Translations under genes and position numbers: made by a program | In this document: one piece after another, positions 54,876-63,237 of the stretch | Layout: every line of letters starts with the position of its first letter | Numbering within the stretch: position 1 is the first letter of the stretch | Source of the DNA: Desulfobulbaceae bacterium | Lineage (GTDB): Bacteria; Desulfobacterota; Desulfobulbia; Desulfobulbales; Desulfobulbaceae | Direction: 5' to 3' | Length of the DNA: 64,000 nt | Assembly (NCBI GenBank): GCA_023544645.1 | Contig: JAMJFO010000002.1 | Coordinates: forward strand, 102,532 to 166,531 | Notes under the pieces: model-generated | What the model saw: only the letters and a program-made list of their open reading frames with translations | The model's database searches: none | What the model was told of the DNA's origin: nothing

Positions 54876-55383
54876 TGGCTCCTCCTGTGGTCGGCAGCAA
54901 GGCCTGGAAGTCATCCAGCAGCAGCTCGAAGGTGTGCTCCAGATGCTGGGGGATGGTCCGGATGTCGGCGGCAACGGTCATGTAATTGTGGTCGCCTTCC
55001 CAGCGCGGTACGATATGAAAATGGAGGTGGTCGTCGATGCCGGCGCCGGCCACCCGGCCCAGGTTGAGCCCGATGTTGAACCCGTGGGGGCGGAGGCGAT
55101 TTTGGAGAATCCGGCAGCAGTGCTGGAGCATTTCCATGAGGGCAAGGTTTTCATCCTCATTCAATTCGGTGATTTCTCCTATATGCCGGACCGGGGCTAC
55201 CAGCAGATGGCCGTTGGCATAGGGGAAGCGGTTGAGCAGCGTCAGTACCCGGGGATCGCGGTAGAGGAGCAGGAGCTTCCTGTTGAACGGCTCCGCTCCC
55301 GGCGGTTCAAAGAGGCATCCATCCGGGCGGTCGGCCTGGCCTGTTACATGTTCCATGCGCCATGGAGTCCACAGTGTTTTCAT
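54868..55383 (-). CDS. HIT-family hydrolase (Ap4A phosphorylase-like)
   Basis: A 171-residue nucleotide hydrolase or transferase. MKTLWTPWRMEHV is the typical start of the bacterial HIT subgroup related to Ap4A phosphorylase, and DDHLHFHIVPRW is the histidine triad. A CLFE segment and NRFPYANGHLLVAP follow. The ATG (55383) forms an ATGA overlap with the upstream phosphodiesterase gene, and the end overlaps mutS, so the three genes form an operon read on the minus strand. Confidence 0.93.
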   Translation of the reverse strand: MKTLWTPWRMEHVTGQADRPDGCLFEPPGAEPFNRKLLLLYRDPRVLTLLNRFPYANGHLLVAPVRHIGEITELNEDENLALMEMLQHCCRILQNRLRPHGFNIGLNLGRVAGAGIDDHLHFHIVPRWEGDHNYMTVAADIRTIPQHLEHTFELLLDDFQALLPTTGGANG

Positions 55384-55877
55384 ATTTCGTTTGGAACCTC
55401 GTGGATGGTTGCCTGCAGGGTTTTTCCGGCCTCGAGTATGGCATAGGTGCCCGGAGCCCCATACCTGCCGGTTCCCCGGAAGCTGCCGGGGTTGACAATA
55501 AGGACGCCGCCCTGGCGGTGGCAGACGGCCCGGTGGGTGTGCCCGTACACCATGCAGTCGACCTCGGGAAAGAGATTCCAGAGCTGGAGCTCGATATCCC
55601 GGCCGAGATGGGCGCCATGGGTAAGGCCGACAGTATAGCTGCCCAGTGCAAAGGTCAAATCCCTGGGCAGGGAGAGGAATGAACTGGCATCGCACATGTT
55701 GCCGTGCACCGCGAATACTTCCCGGTCGCCAAAACCCTTGAGCACGCTGGCATTGGTAAGGTCGCCCGCATGGATAATGACGCTGCAGTCGGCAAAACAA
55801 TGGTGCGCAAGCCGGATGAACCGGTCATCGGGACGGATCAGATGGGTATCGGAAAGAATGCCTGCCTTGAGGGTCAT
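55380..55877 (-). CDS. YfcE/MJ0936-family metallophosphoesterase
   Basis: A 165-residue phosphodiesterase with the metal ligands in order: GILSDTHL, VIHAGDLTN, VHGNMCD, LTHGAHLG and YGHTHRA. GNMCD replaces the more common GNCD. YfcE enzymes hydrolyse phosphodiesters, mostly of unknown physiological substrate. It is the first gene of the operon with the HIT protein and mutS. The gap of 168 bases to efp must contain divergent promoters, but no clear consensus was found. Confidence 0.9.
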   Translation of the reverse strand: MTLKAGILSDTHLIRPDDRFIRLAHHCFADCSVIIHAGDLTNASVLKGFGDREVFAVHGNMCDASSFLSLPRDLTFALGSYTVGLTHGAHLGRDIELQLWNLFPEVDCMVYGHTHRAVCHRQGGVLIVNPGSFRGTGRYGAPGTYAILEAGKTLQATIHEVPNEI

Positions 55878-56045
55878 GAACGCGTCTGTCTGATCAGGTT
55901 AATCTGTATGGAAAATGAATATGTAAATGTATAGGACTTCATCATTAATGACAAGAAAAGATCAGGAATAAGTTGCAAAATCAGGGGTCATCCCGTAACA
56001 TGTTTCCGCTTTTCAATAACCATTATTTTTAACAAGGAACAGTTT

Positions 56046-56609
56046 ATGTACAGTGCATCGGATTTACGCAAGGGCCTCAAGGTTCAGATCGACGGGGAGC
56101 CATATATAGTCATCGATTTCGAGTTTTCCAAACCGGGCAAGGGCCAGGCGCTGTACCGCACCAAAATGCGGAGTATGATTTCCGGCAACCAGCTGGTCAA
56201 TACCTATCGTTCCAACGATAAATTCGAGAAACCCGATCTTGAAGAGCGCACCATGCAGTTCCTCTATTCCCAGGATGATGAATACCACTTCATGGATACC
56301 TCCTCGTACGAGCAGATCTTTCTCACCCGTGACCAGCTCGGCCACAACCTGAACTATCTTATTGATAATATGGAAGTCCAGGTTTTATTTTTCGGGGACA
56401 GGGCCATTGATGTCAGCCTGCCGACCTTTGTCAACCTCGAGGTAACGGTCGCGGATCCATGGGTCAAGGGCGATACCTCGGGAACAGACACCAAGCCGGT
56501 GACCGTGGAAACCGGGTATGTCCTCCAAGTGCCTCCCTTTGTCGAAGTCGGCGACCGTATCCAGATCGACACCCGTTCCGGCGATTACATAACCCGGGTC
56601 AAAGACTGA
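56046..56609 (+). CDS. efp: Translation elongation factor P
   Basis: EF-P relieves ribosome stalling at polyproline. The 187-residue protein has the three-domain length. The modified lysine is Lys32 in SKPGKGQALYR, equivalent to Lys34 of E. coli, and the C-terminal block reads QIDTRSGDYITRV. The epmA gene follows immediately, so Lys32 is likely beta-lysylated. AAGGAAC precedes the ATG. Confidence 0.97.
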   Translation: MYSASDLRKGLKVQIDGEPYIVIDFEFSKPGKGQALYRTKMRSMISGNQLVNTYRSNDKFEKPDLEERTMQFLYSQDDEYHFMDTSSYEQIFLTRDQLGHNLNYLIDNMEVQVLFFGDRAIDVSLPTFVNLEVTVADPWVKGDTSGTDTKPVTVETGYVLQVPPFVEVGDRIQIDTRSGDYITRVKD

Positions 56610-56615
56610 CCGGTG

Positions 56616-57533
56616 ATGTCTGCCAGCCGCCTGCAGGAGCGTTCCCGCCTGCTGCAGGCAGTTCGTTCCTTTTTTTTCTCCCAGGGGTATATCGAGGTCG
56701 ATACCCCGATTCGCCTGCCGATCCCCCTTCCCGAAGCCCATATCAAGCCCTTTTTCTCGGAAGGCTGGTTCCTGCACTCTTCTCCGGAGCAGTGCATGAA
56801 GCGATTGCTGGCCCGGGGATGTACGCAATTATTCCAGATCTGCCACTGTTTCAGAAAAGAGGAGGTCGGCCGCTATCACCAGACCGAGTTCACCATGCTG
56901 GAGTGGTATTGCGCCGGCTGGAGTTACCGCGAACTGATGGAGGAATGCGAGGAGTTCCTGCGCCAGCTGGTACGCGCTGTTCCAGGTCTTCCGGGAATAA
57001 AGGATGCCCATTCCCTGCAATGGCAGGGCAGGACTATTCCTCTTGCGCCGCCCTGGCAGAGAATCACCGTTGCCGAGGCCTTTCATGCATATGCGGACAT
57101 GACCGTGGCCCAGGCCCTGGCGACCGACATGTTTGACGAAGTGCTGGTCACACGGATCGAGCCCCATCTGGGCTGGGACACCCCGGTTTTTTTGTATGAT
57201 TACCCGGTTGAACTTGGTTCGCTGGCCCGGCGGAAACAGGGCAATGACAGTGTTGCCGAGCGGTTTGAGCTCTATATCGGCGGAATTGAGATTGCCAACG
57301 GTTTTTCCGAACTGATTGATCCGGAGGAGCAGCGCCGACGCTTTGCCGCGGAAATGAACAAGGCGCAGGAACTGGGAAATCCTTATCCGGAGCTGCCGGA
57401 AAAATTTCTCGCTGACCTGGCAAACATCGGCGACACCGCAGGGATAGCCCTGGGGCTTGATCGTCTGTTCATGTTCCTGCTCGGTTGCGCGTCAGTTGCG
57501 GAAGCAATGAGCATGATTTTTGAAGAATTATGA
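56616..57533 (+). CDS. epmA: EF-P--(R)-beta-lysine ligase EpmA
   Basis: EpmA (PoxA/GenX) is a LysRS-like enzyme that attaches beta-lysine to EF-P. The 305-residue protein is the catalytic core of class II LysRS without the anticodon domain. SPEQCMKRLLARG, FRKEEVGRYHQTEFTMLEWY and GLDRLFMFLLG are conserved. The start may be ATG 56616 or GTG 56613. It lies just after efp and overlaps the next gene by four bases. EpmB, the lysine aminomutase that makes the substrate, is not in this window. Confidence 0.95.
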   Translation: MSASRLQERSRLLQAVRSFFFSQGYIEVDTPIRLPIPLPEAHIKPFFSEGWFLHSSPEQCMKRLLARGCTQLFQICHCFRKEEVGRYHQTEFTMLEWYCAGWSYRELMEECEEFLRQLVRAVPGLPGIKDAHSLQWQGRTIPLAPPWQRITVAEAFHAYADMTVAQALATDMFDEVLVTRIEPHLGWDTPVFLYDYPVELGSLARRKQGNDSVAERFELYIGGIEIANGFSELIDPEEQRRRFAAEMNKAQELGNPYPELPEKFLADLANIGDTAGIALGLDRLFMFLLGCASVAEAMSMIFEEL

Positions 57534-59008
57534 AAGAAGAAAAAAACAAAGAGTTCCCCATAGACCTGGCGGTTGAGCGGCTTGAGCAGGAGGTCAAGGG
57601 TTACGATGTGCCGGTTGTTGACCTTGTTGCCGCCCAGACCAAAGACCCGTTCAAGATCCTGGTGGCAACCATCCTTTCCGCCCGGACCAAGGATGAGGTG
57701 ACCGCGGCGGCCTGCCGGCGGCTGTTCAAGCGGGTTGCAACCCCGGCGGACCTGGAAGCGATACCCGCCCCTGAGTTGGAGAAGATCATTTATCCTGTGG
57801 GTTTTTTCCGCAACAAGGCCAAGCACCTCTCCCGGCTTCCCGGGGTGCTCAGGGACCAGTTTGAATCCAAAATACCCGATGACGTTGAATCGCTGACCCG
57901 ATTGCCCGGGGTGGGCCGGAAGACCGCCAACCTGGTGGTTGCGGTTGCCTTCGGCAAACCGGCCATCTGCGTGGATACGCACGTGCACCGGATCATGAAC
58001 ATCTGGGGCTATGTCAGGACCTCCACTCCCCTGGAGACCGAGATGGCCCTGCGGGACAAACTGCCGCAACAGTACTGGCTCACCATCAACTCGATCCTGG
58101 TCGCCTTTGGCCAGGGAACCTGCAAACCGGTGCGTCCCCATTGCGACCGCTGCGTCCTGCTCGATATCTGTCCACAGCTGGGCGTAACCCCGCGAAAGGT
58201 CCCCGGTAAAAGCAAGGCCGGGGAGAAGAAAAAGGACAGGAGCATGGTCAAGAAAATGGTTTCCTGGAACGTCAACGGCCTTCGGGCCGCGCTGCAGAAG
58301 GGGTTCCTGGACGCGTTTCGCGAACTGGATGCCGACATCTTCGCCCTGCAGGAGATCAAGGCCCTGCCAGACCAGCTGCCCGAGAACGTCGTGCATATCG
58401 ACGGGTATCATTCCTACTGGTATCCGGCCCAGAAAAAAGGATATGCCGGCACAGCGGTGTATACCCGCCACGAGCCGCTGCAGGTGATCTATGGTTTGGA
58501 CAACCATGATTTTGACCATGAGGGTAGGGTCCTGACCCTGGAGTTTGATGATTTTTTCCTGGTCAATATCTACTTTCCCAACGCTCAGCCCGGCCTCAAA
58601 CGGCTTGAGTACAAAATGGATTTCAACCGGGCGGTCCGCAATTTCATGGACCGGCTGGCCGGGAAAAAATCCGTGGTCCTCTGCGGCGACCTCAATGTCG
58701 CCCATAAACCCATAGACCTGGCCAACCCCAAGTCCAATGAAAAAAATCCCGGTTACTCGCCCGAGGAGCGTTCCTGGATGAATGAAATAACCGGCGCCGG
58801 GTATGTGGACACCTTCCGCAAGTTCAACCAGGAGCCGGAGCAGTACACCTGGTGGAGCTACCGCTTTGCTGCCCGGGCCAAGAATATCGGCTGGCGGATC
58901 GACTATTTCCTGGTCGATCCGGCCAGTGAGGAACGGGTGGTCGGGGCGGCGATCCATGACGATATTCTCGGTTCCGACCACTGCCCCGTGAGCCTGGAGT
59001 TCAGGTAG
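57530..59008 (+). CDS. Fusion of endonuclease III (Nth) and exonuclease III (Xth)
   Basis: A single 492-residue frame encodes two repair enzymes. Residues 1-220 are endonuclease III: LTRLPGVGRKTANLV with Lys131, CVDTHVHR with Asp149, and the iron-sulfur cluster Cys198, Cys205, Cys208, Cys214 at C-x6-C-x2-C-x5-C spacing. Residues 243-492 are exonuclease III: WNVNGLRAAL, ALQEIKA, GDLNVAH and LGSDHCPV. A lysine-rich linker (KSKAGEKKKDRS) joins them. The linker DNA also carries an internal AGGA sequence seven bases before an ATG at 58244, so a separate 253-residue Xth may be made. It overlaps epmA by four bases. Confidence 0.93.
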   Translation: MKEEKNKEFPIDLAVERLEQEVKGYDVPVVDLVAAQTKDPFKILVATILSARTKDEVTAAACRRLFKRVATPADLEAIPAPELEKIIYPVGFFRNKAKHLSRLPGVLRDQFESKIPDDVESLTRLPGVGRKTANLVVAVAFGKPAICVDTHVHRIMNIWGYVRTSTPLETEMALRDKLPQQYWLTINSILVAFGQGTCKPVRPHCDRCVLLDICPQLGVTPRKVPGKSKAGEKKKDRSMVKKMVSWNVNGLRAALQKGFLDAFRELDADIFALQEIKALPDQLPENVVHIDGYHSYWYPAQKKGYAGTAVYTRHEPLQVIYGLDNHDFDHEGRVLTLEFDDFFLVNIYFPNAQPGLKRLEYKMDFNRAVRNFMDRLAGKKSVVLCGDLNVAHKPIDLANPKSNEKNPGYSPEERSWMNEITGAGYVDTFRKFNQEPEQYTWWSYRFAARAKNIGWRIDYFLVDPASEERVVGAAIHDDILGSDHCPVSLEFR

Positions 59009-59327
59009 AAGTATTTTTCCGGTTGATCATTTTCGCTCTGTCTCTCCCTTTTCCCATACCTTTATTTTAACATTCAAAACTTGGTCCTCTGGGCCCGGAC
59101 ATTTACTTTTGTAAATTTGAAACCGGGAGCTCCCGGGCTGCAGCAAAAAAAGATACTGGGCGTTTGCCTGGAAATGCTTAGGTTATATGTAAAGAACAGT
59201 TCCGGCCGTCTTTCCTGGTTTTACGGGCTGTTATGTTACGATGCCGCTCAAAGGACGGACCGGCAGGGCTTGCCGGAGGGCGGCCGAAAATATACATATT
59301 TTTTAAGGATACAACGGAGGCAGGATT
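59009..59327 (+). other. Intergenic region with small hairpins before msrAB
   Basis: No gene is seen in these 319 bases. They contain ATTTAC-TTTT-GTAAAT (59101-59116), the 14-bp palindrome CCGGGAGCTCCCGG (59123-59136), and CCGGCA/TGCCGG (59260-59265 and 59271-59276). One copy of a 26-base sequence repeated after msrAB lies at 59073-59098. A regulatory RNA or promoter could be present, but none is recognised. Confidence 0.4.
59073..59098 (+). repeat. Imperfect 26-base repeat, copy upstream of msrAB
   Basis: This segment matches 60425-60450 at 21 of 26 positions (shared core TGGTCCT and TGGGCC). The two copies flank the msrAB gene in direct orientation. The second copy is part of a hairpin. 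They may be residues of a mobile element or duplicated terminator sequence. Confidence 0.4.
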
Positions 59328-60407
59328 ATGAAGATCTTATTTCTCTTGCCGGTGGTCTTGCTGGCGTTTGCCGCGGCAGGTGCCTTTATTACCGGCAGAT
59401 TTGACCCAACAGCATCCATGGCCGCGGAAACGGAAACAAAAGATGCTGCCACGCAGAAAGCGCTGTTTGCCGGCGGCTGTTTCTGGTGCATGGAAAAACC
59501 CTTTGAATCATTGGACGGAGTGATTTCAGTCACTTCCGGGTATGCGGGAGGTACAACAAAGAACCCGACATATGACAATTATCATGACGGCGGCCATATC
59601 GAGGTGGTGGAAATTGTCTTTGATCCGGCCCGGGTAACCTACAGGGAACTGCTTGATGTCTACTGGCGGCAGGTCGATCCTACCGATCCCGGCGGTCAGT
59701 TCGCGGACCGGGGACATGGGTATATCACCACCATCTTTTATTATGACGATGAGCAGCGCCGCCTGGCGGAACAATCCAAAGCGGAACTGGAGAAGAGGGG
59801 GATTTTCGACAAACCCATCGTGACCCCGATAGTCCCGGCGGCCCCTTTTTATGCCGCCGAAGAGTATCATCAGGATTATTATAAAAAGAATCCCATCCGC
59901 TATCGCTTTTACCGGGCAGGCTCAGGCCGGGACCGGTTCCTGGATAACGTGTGGAAAGAAGTTGAGAAAGAAGAAAAAATGAGCAAGGAGGATCTGAAGA
60001 AAAAACTGACCCCGCTCCAGTACAAAGTGACCCAGGAGGACGGGACCGAGCCGGCCTTTAACAATGAATACTGGGATAATAAAAAACCCGGCATTTATGT
60101 TGATATTGTTTCCGGCGAGCCGCTGTTCAGCTCACTGGACAAGTATGATTCCAAGACCGGCTGGCCCAGCTTCACCCGACCCCTGGTTGAAGAGAATATC
60201 GTCGAGCGGGAAGACAGAGGATTTTTCTCGACCCGGACCGAGGTGCGGAGCAAAAAGGGCGATTCCCACCTGGGCCATGTCTTTGATGACGGCCCGCCGC
60301 CCACCGGGCTGCGCTATTGCCTGAACTCCGCCGCCCTGCGGTTCATTCCGGCTGAAGATCTGGCCGAGGAAGGATATGGCGAGTTTTCCGGGTTGTTTGA
60401 CAAATAA
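59328..60407 (+). CDS. msrAB: Membrane-anchored peptide methionine sulfoxide reductase MsrA-MsrB fusion
   Basis: This 359-residue protein repairs oxidised methionine. An N-terminal hydrophobic segment ([19 protein letters not shown]) targets it outside the cytoplasm. MsrA is at about 45-200 with the catalytic Cys51 in [12 protein letters not shown]. MsrB is at about 215-350 with Cys331 in [11 protein letters not shown], and [21 protein letters not shown]. The MsrB zinc cysteines are absent (the CxxC position reads DIVSG), as in other MsrAB fusions. It appears to be a single-gene unit ending in a hairpin. Confidence 0.95.
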   Translation: MKILFLLPVVLLAFAAAGAFITGRFDPTASMAAETETKDAATQKALFAGGCFWCMEKPFESLDGVISVTSGYAGGTTKNPTYDNYHDGGHIEVVEIVFDPARVTYRELLDVYWRQVDPTDPGGQFADRGHGYITTIFYYDDEQRRLAEQSKAELEKRGIFDKPIVTPIVPAAPFYAAEEYHQDYYKKNPIRYRFYRAGSGRDRFLDNVWKEVEKEEKMSKEDLKKKLTPLQYKVTQEDGTEPAFNNEYWDNKKPGIYVDIVSGEPLFSSLDKYDSKTGWPSFTRPLVEENIVEREDRGFFSTRTEVRSKKGDSHLGHVFDDGPPPTGLRYCLNSAALRFIPAEDLAEEGYGEFSGLFDK

Positions 60408-60424
60408 GAACTCTGTTATTCAAA

Positions 60425-60450
60425 TTTCAAACCTGGTCCTTTGGGCCAGG
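60425..60450 (+). repeat. Imperfect 26-base repeat, copy downstream of msrAB
   Basis: The partner of the repeat at 59073-59098 (21 of 26 identical), lying 18 bases after the msrAB stop and forming most of the hairpin at 60428-60454. Confidence 0.4.
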
Positions 60451-60454
60451 TTTG
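60428..60454 (+). terminator. Hairpin after msrAB
   Basis: CAAACCTGG (60428-60436) and CCAGGTTTG (60446-60454) form a perfect 9-bp stem with a nine-base loop, followed by a CTTTTGACTTTT stretch. It is a plausible but not ideal intrinsic terminator. Confidence 0.55.
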
Positions 60455-60783
60455 CTTTTGACTTTTCTGCTCGACATGAGTCAACGGTAGAACTTGACCC
60501 CTTTTGTTGCTGGACCTCCTTTCCCTTACCGGTATATTTCTTTCTTTTCTTTTTCATTGAACACCTCCTCGCAGGATATAAATCCACTCTTAAGAAAGTG
60601 TCCACAATTACCCTGCCACCTCAAAGTATGATGTCCCGGAATTTTGTATCAACTGCTTGTGTACCCGGATACGAAAATTCCTTCAGACATTTTTGATTTT
60701 GAATTCAATTTGTGCGACACTCATTACTGGGTGTTATTAACCGAAAAACAATGTAAAAAACTTTCCGCCTGATAGACAGAACC

Positions 60784-62292
60784 ATGACAACCATACCGAG
60801 ACTTGCTTACATTTTTCCCCTCATATTTTTTTATGCGATGTGGATTCTTCCTGCATTTGCTGCGGTGCCGATCCAGCGTATCTCTCTGGCTGATGCACTT
60901 TTTGTCGGACAAACAACGACTATTCCTCCTTCGCCAGTACTTCTTCACAGCATTACTGATTTTGAAAACAATTACGGCAAACTTCCTCCGGATGGGCTGG
61001 GCACACTATATGAACTCTGGATAGCAGTTGCGTCCTTTTTTGAACAAGGAGGGGAAAACCTTTATATTGCACCCCTGGCAGGTGACTCGGGTCCTGAAAG
61101 CTACCGCCAAGCCCTGAATGGTTTCAACGCCGCTCCTTACATTGGCCTCATCGCAGCACCCGGATAGAGTCGATTATCAAATACAGAGAGGTATGTTGTT
61201 GCGGCAACCCTGATCAACGCGGCGGAAATTTCCGGATACGGTTTCGCCATCCTGGAGCATGAAAAAACATCAACTGTGGATGAACTGTTAACGGAACGTA
61301 CACGTTACAGTACGCCACATGCAGCTTTATACACTCCATGGGTAGAGCTGTACGATAGCCAGAACTCCTCAACAGCCTCAATTTCTCCAAGTGGAGCCAT
61401 AGCCGGAGTAATCGCAAAATCTGAAATTGATAACGGTGCTGACGCAGCACCTGCAGGAATTTCGATCAACGGTCTCAGTGGACTCAACACGTACTACACA
61501 GACGAGGAAGTGAACCTGCTGACGGCGAATAATCTGAATCCTCTCCGCTTTTTCACCCCGGCAGATTACAAGGTGTGGGGTGCCAGGACTATGTCTGATA
61601 ATGCTGACACCAGGTATGTCCCGGTCCAGCGGTATGGTTCCCAACTTGAACTGTCGATCCGCCTCGGCACGGCATGGGTAATTGCTGAGGCGAACACCGA
61701 ACCGTTTTGGACAACCCTGGAAACTCAGATTCAAACGTTTCTTCATGAAGAATGGCTTCGTGGGGCATTGGTGGGTGCTGCTCCGGAAGAGGCGTATTAT
61801 GCCAAATGCGATCTGACGACGATGTCGGCGGAAGACATCATTGCCGGCAGGACAATTTGCACCTGGGGAGTTTCGCTTATAAGACCTGCAGAGTTCTCAG
61901 CCTTTACTCTTATTCATGAACGTACTCCTGGTCCGGTTGATACCGAATTCCCCGCCGGATACACCTTGCGAACCACCGAAACTACAGCTGGTACCCTCAA
62001 TGAGCCGGCACTTGCCTTGCAAATCGATAACGCTGAAATAGGAAGCAGATATAAATACTACATCGGCAGTACCGGCGGTCCAGAGGTTCTATATAGTGAA
62101 GGAGAAGTGACTGTCGGCTTTTTTTCTATCACAGAAGGCAGAATAGCTTCGCTGTCGTCAGGTGATATACATGTTTACCTGTCTCTCACTGATTCGTCCG
62201 GCAATCTCGGCCCCTGGGTCTCGCCAACAAAAGAAAACAATTTCAACTGGCTCATGTTCCTCCCGACAATAATAAAACAAGAAAAGAAGTAA
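60784..62292 (+). pseudogene. Secreted phage-tail-sheath-like protein interrupted by in-frame TAG
   Basis: One frame of 502 codons is interrupted by TAG at 61165-61167 (codon 128); the parts before and after stay in the same phase. It starts with a signal peptide (LAYIFPLIFFYAMWILPAFA, 7-26). The C-terminal sheath domain (about 260-380) is clear: WGARTMSDNADTRYVPV, GTAWVIAEANTEPFW, VGAAPEEAYYAKCD, TMSAEDI and IRPAEF, as in contractile phage and pyocin sheaths. After it come about 110 residues with no sheath similarity, ending NFNWLMFLPTIIKQEKK. No other tail genes are near. It may be a nonsense-mutated gene, or the amber codon may be read through. A signal peptide on a sheath protein is unusual. 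Confidence 0.75.
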
Positions 62293-62354
62293 CTCCGGAA
62301 GCCGTAAATGACCATGTAAAAGTGGCTCCATTAGGGTGATCATCAACAATCGGT

Positions 62355-63077
62355 TTACTCGACATCACCTATAACCTTGTCCTGGGGAACAGAGTTCACG
62401 GTAATCGCGGGTAAGAACATCGGCCACGGAAAGTTGCGGTGCCTGCCGAATTGTATGTTATCAACCAATTCTATCTGACCTTCGCTTGCTACTGTGATAT
62501 GAGCAATCGGCTGATTTGAATAAATCCCAAAAAAGGTTTCAGAGGTCTGAACTGTTGATGTAAGCGTTTCGAGAAGGGTGTCATCAGGACCATAAACTGA
62601 AATAGTTACGCTTGCTGCCGAAACGGCCAGCATAAAATCCATTCCAGCGACGTTAACATCATCTCCGGTAAATAATATATCCATGGTATCACTAAACCAA
62701 TAAATACCTAAAGCTTTAGAAGTGTTGTGAGCCAAGGAAGTTCCCATTGCATATAAACCATTTGAAGGATTAGTTCCATTAACAGTTTGGATTGCAAGTC
62801 CATCCCGGATGTCTCCTGGAGCAAAAGCACCAGGTGCATTTGTTGAACTATCTAAAGGTATGGGAAAGGCTAAACCTTCACCATCTGCTATCGGACTTTC
62901 CTCAAAATCCTCTTTGAGAAGGCTGGGATAAACTGTTTCAAATTCAAACTGACTGGTGTAGTAAAGAAGATTGTTTGTGGTAATAGTGGGTGCGGCGATG
63001 ACTTGGAATGCCGCTACGGCAAGTGTCAACATTGAGCTCGCGATAACAACAGTTGTCTTTATTAGTCTTTTTTTCAC
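62355..63077 (-). CDS. Secreted protein with PEP-CTERM-like body and WxMFLP C-terminus
   Basis: A 240-residue protein starting with GTG 63077, with AGGAG before it. A signal peptide (LIKTTVVIASSMLTLAVAAF) is followed by a beta-rich domain. ADGEGLAFPIPLDSSTNAPGAF, then FTGDDVNVAGMDFML and VDNIQFG, resemble the body of PEP-CTERM secreted proteins, where VDNxxFG usually precedes the sorting domain. Here the sorting domain is missing and the protein ends with NFPWPMFLPAI and a 17-residue polar tail. The same 11-residue motif ends the sheath-like protein encoded convergently. Function is unknown; the DNA is more AT-rich than the core genes. Confidence 0.78.
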   Translation of the reverse strand: MKKRLIKTTVVIASSMLTLAVAAFQVIAAPTITTNNLLYYTSQFEFETVYPSLLKEDFEESPIADGEGLAFPIPLDSSTNAPGAFAPGDIRDGLAIQTVNGTNPSNGLYAMGTSLAHNTSKALGIYWFSDTMDILFTGDDVNVAGMDFMLAVSAASVTISVYGPDDTLLETLTSTVQTSETFFGIYSNQPIAHITVASEGQIELVDNIQFGRHRNFPWPMFLPAITVNSVPQDKVIGDVE

Positions 63078-63152
63078 ACACGCTCCTCTTTCCTATGGGG
63101 GTAAATCAGGTTGTCACCAATCCAATGTAATATATATACGAGCCCTCCTGAT

Positions 63153-63194
63153 GTCCTGGATTCTCGACTTCGTGTTAGCCGACGAACCCAGGAC
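63153..63194. repeat. Short inverted repeat, possible small mobile repeat
   Basis: GTCCTGG (63153-63159) and CCAGGAC (63188-63194) flank a GC-rich centre, and a further CCAGG follows. It lies between two secreted-protein genes and resembles short interspersed palindromes. It could also be part of a terminator for the gene at 63238-63564. Confidence 0.3.
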
Positions 63195-63237
63195 AAAGTC
63201 CAGGGGGATAAAGCTGTAGCCGTCTCGCCTCTGCACT

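Larger units (their letters stand above)
60420..60557 (-). pseudogene. Remnant of a transposase orfA start
   Basis: On the minus strand a strong ribosome-binding site (GAGGAGG) precedes ATG 60557, and the first residues MKKKRKKYTGKGKEV resemble the start of IS3/IS66-type orfA proteins. The similarity stops after about 15 codons. Next, GTCAA (60480-60484) and TTGAC (60494-60498) form a short inverted repeat with a GTCAAG-TTGACCCC flavour, like REP-type repeats. The frame runs on to 60420 without known similarity. This looks like the broken end of an insertion sequence. The rest of 60558-60783 holds nothing recognised. Confidence 0.35.

Noticed and set aside
59081..59404. A 107-codon plus-strand frame before msrAB
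   Set aside because: It overlaps the msrAB start in another frame, covers hairpins and repeats, and has no recognisable domain.
60376..60696. A 106-codon plus-strand frame after msrAB
   Set aside because: It overlaps the end of msrAB and its terminator and reads through IS debris; composition is not protein-like.
60784..62292. A prophage or contractile injection system
   Set aside because: Only a sheath-like gene is present; no tube, baseplate, spike, ATPase or terminase genes were found in the window.
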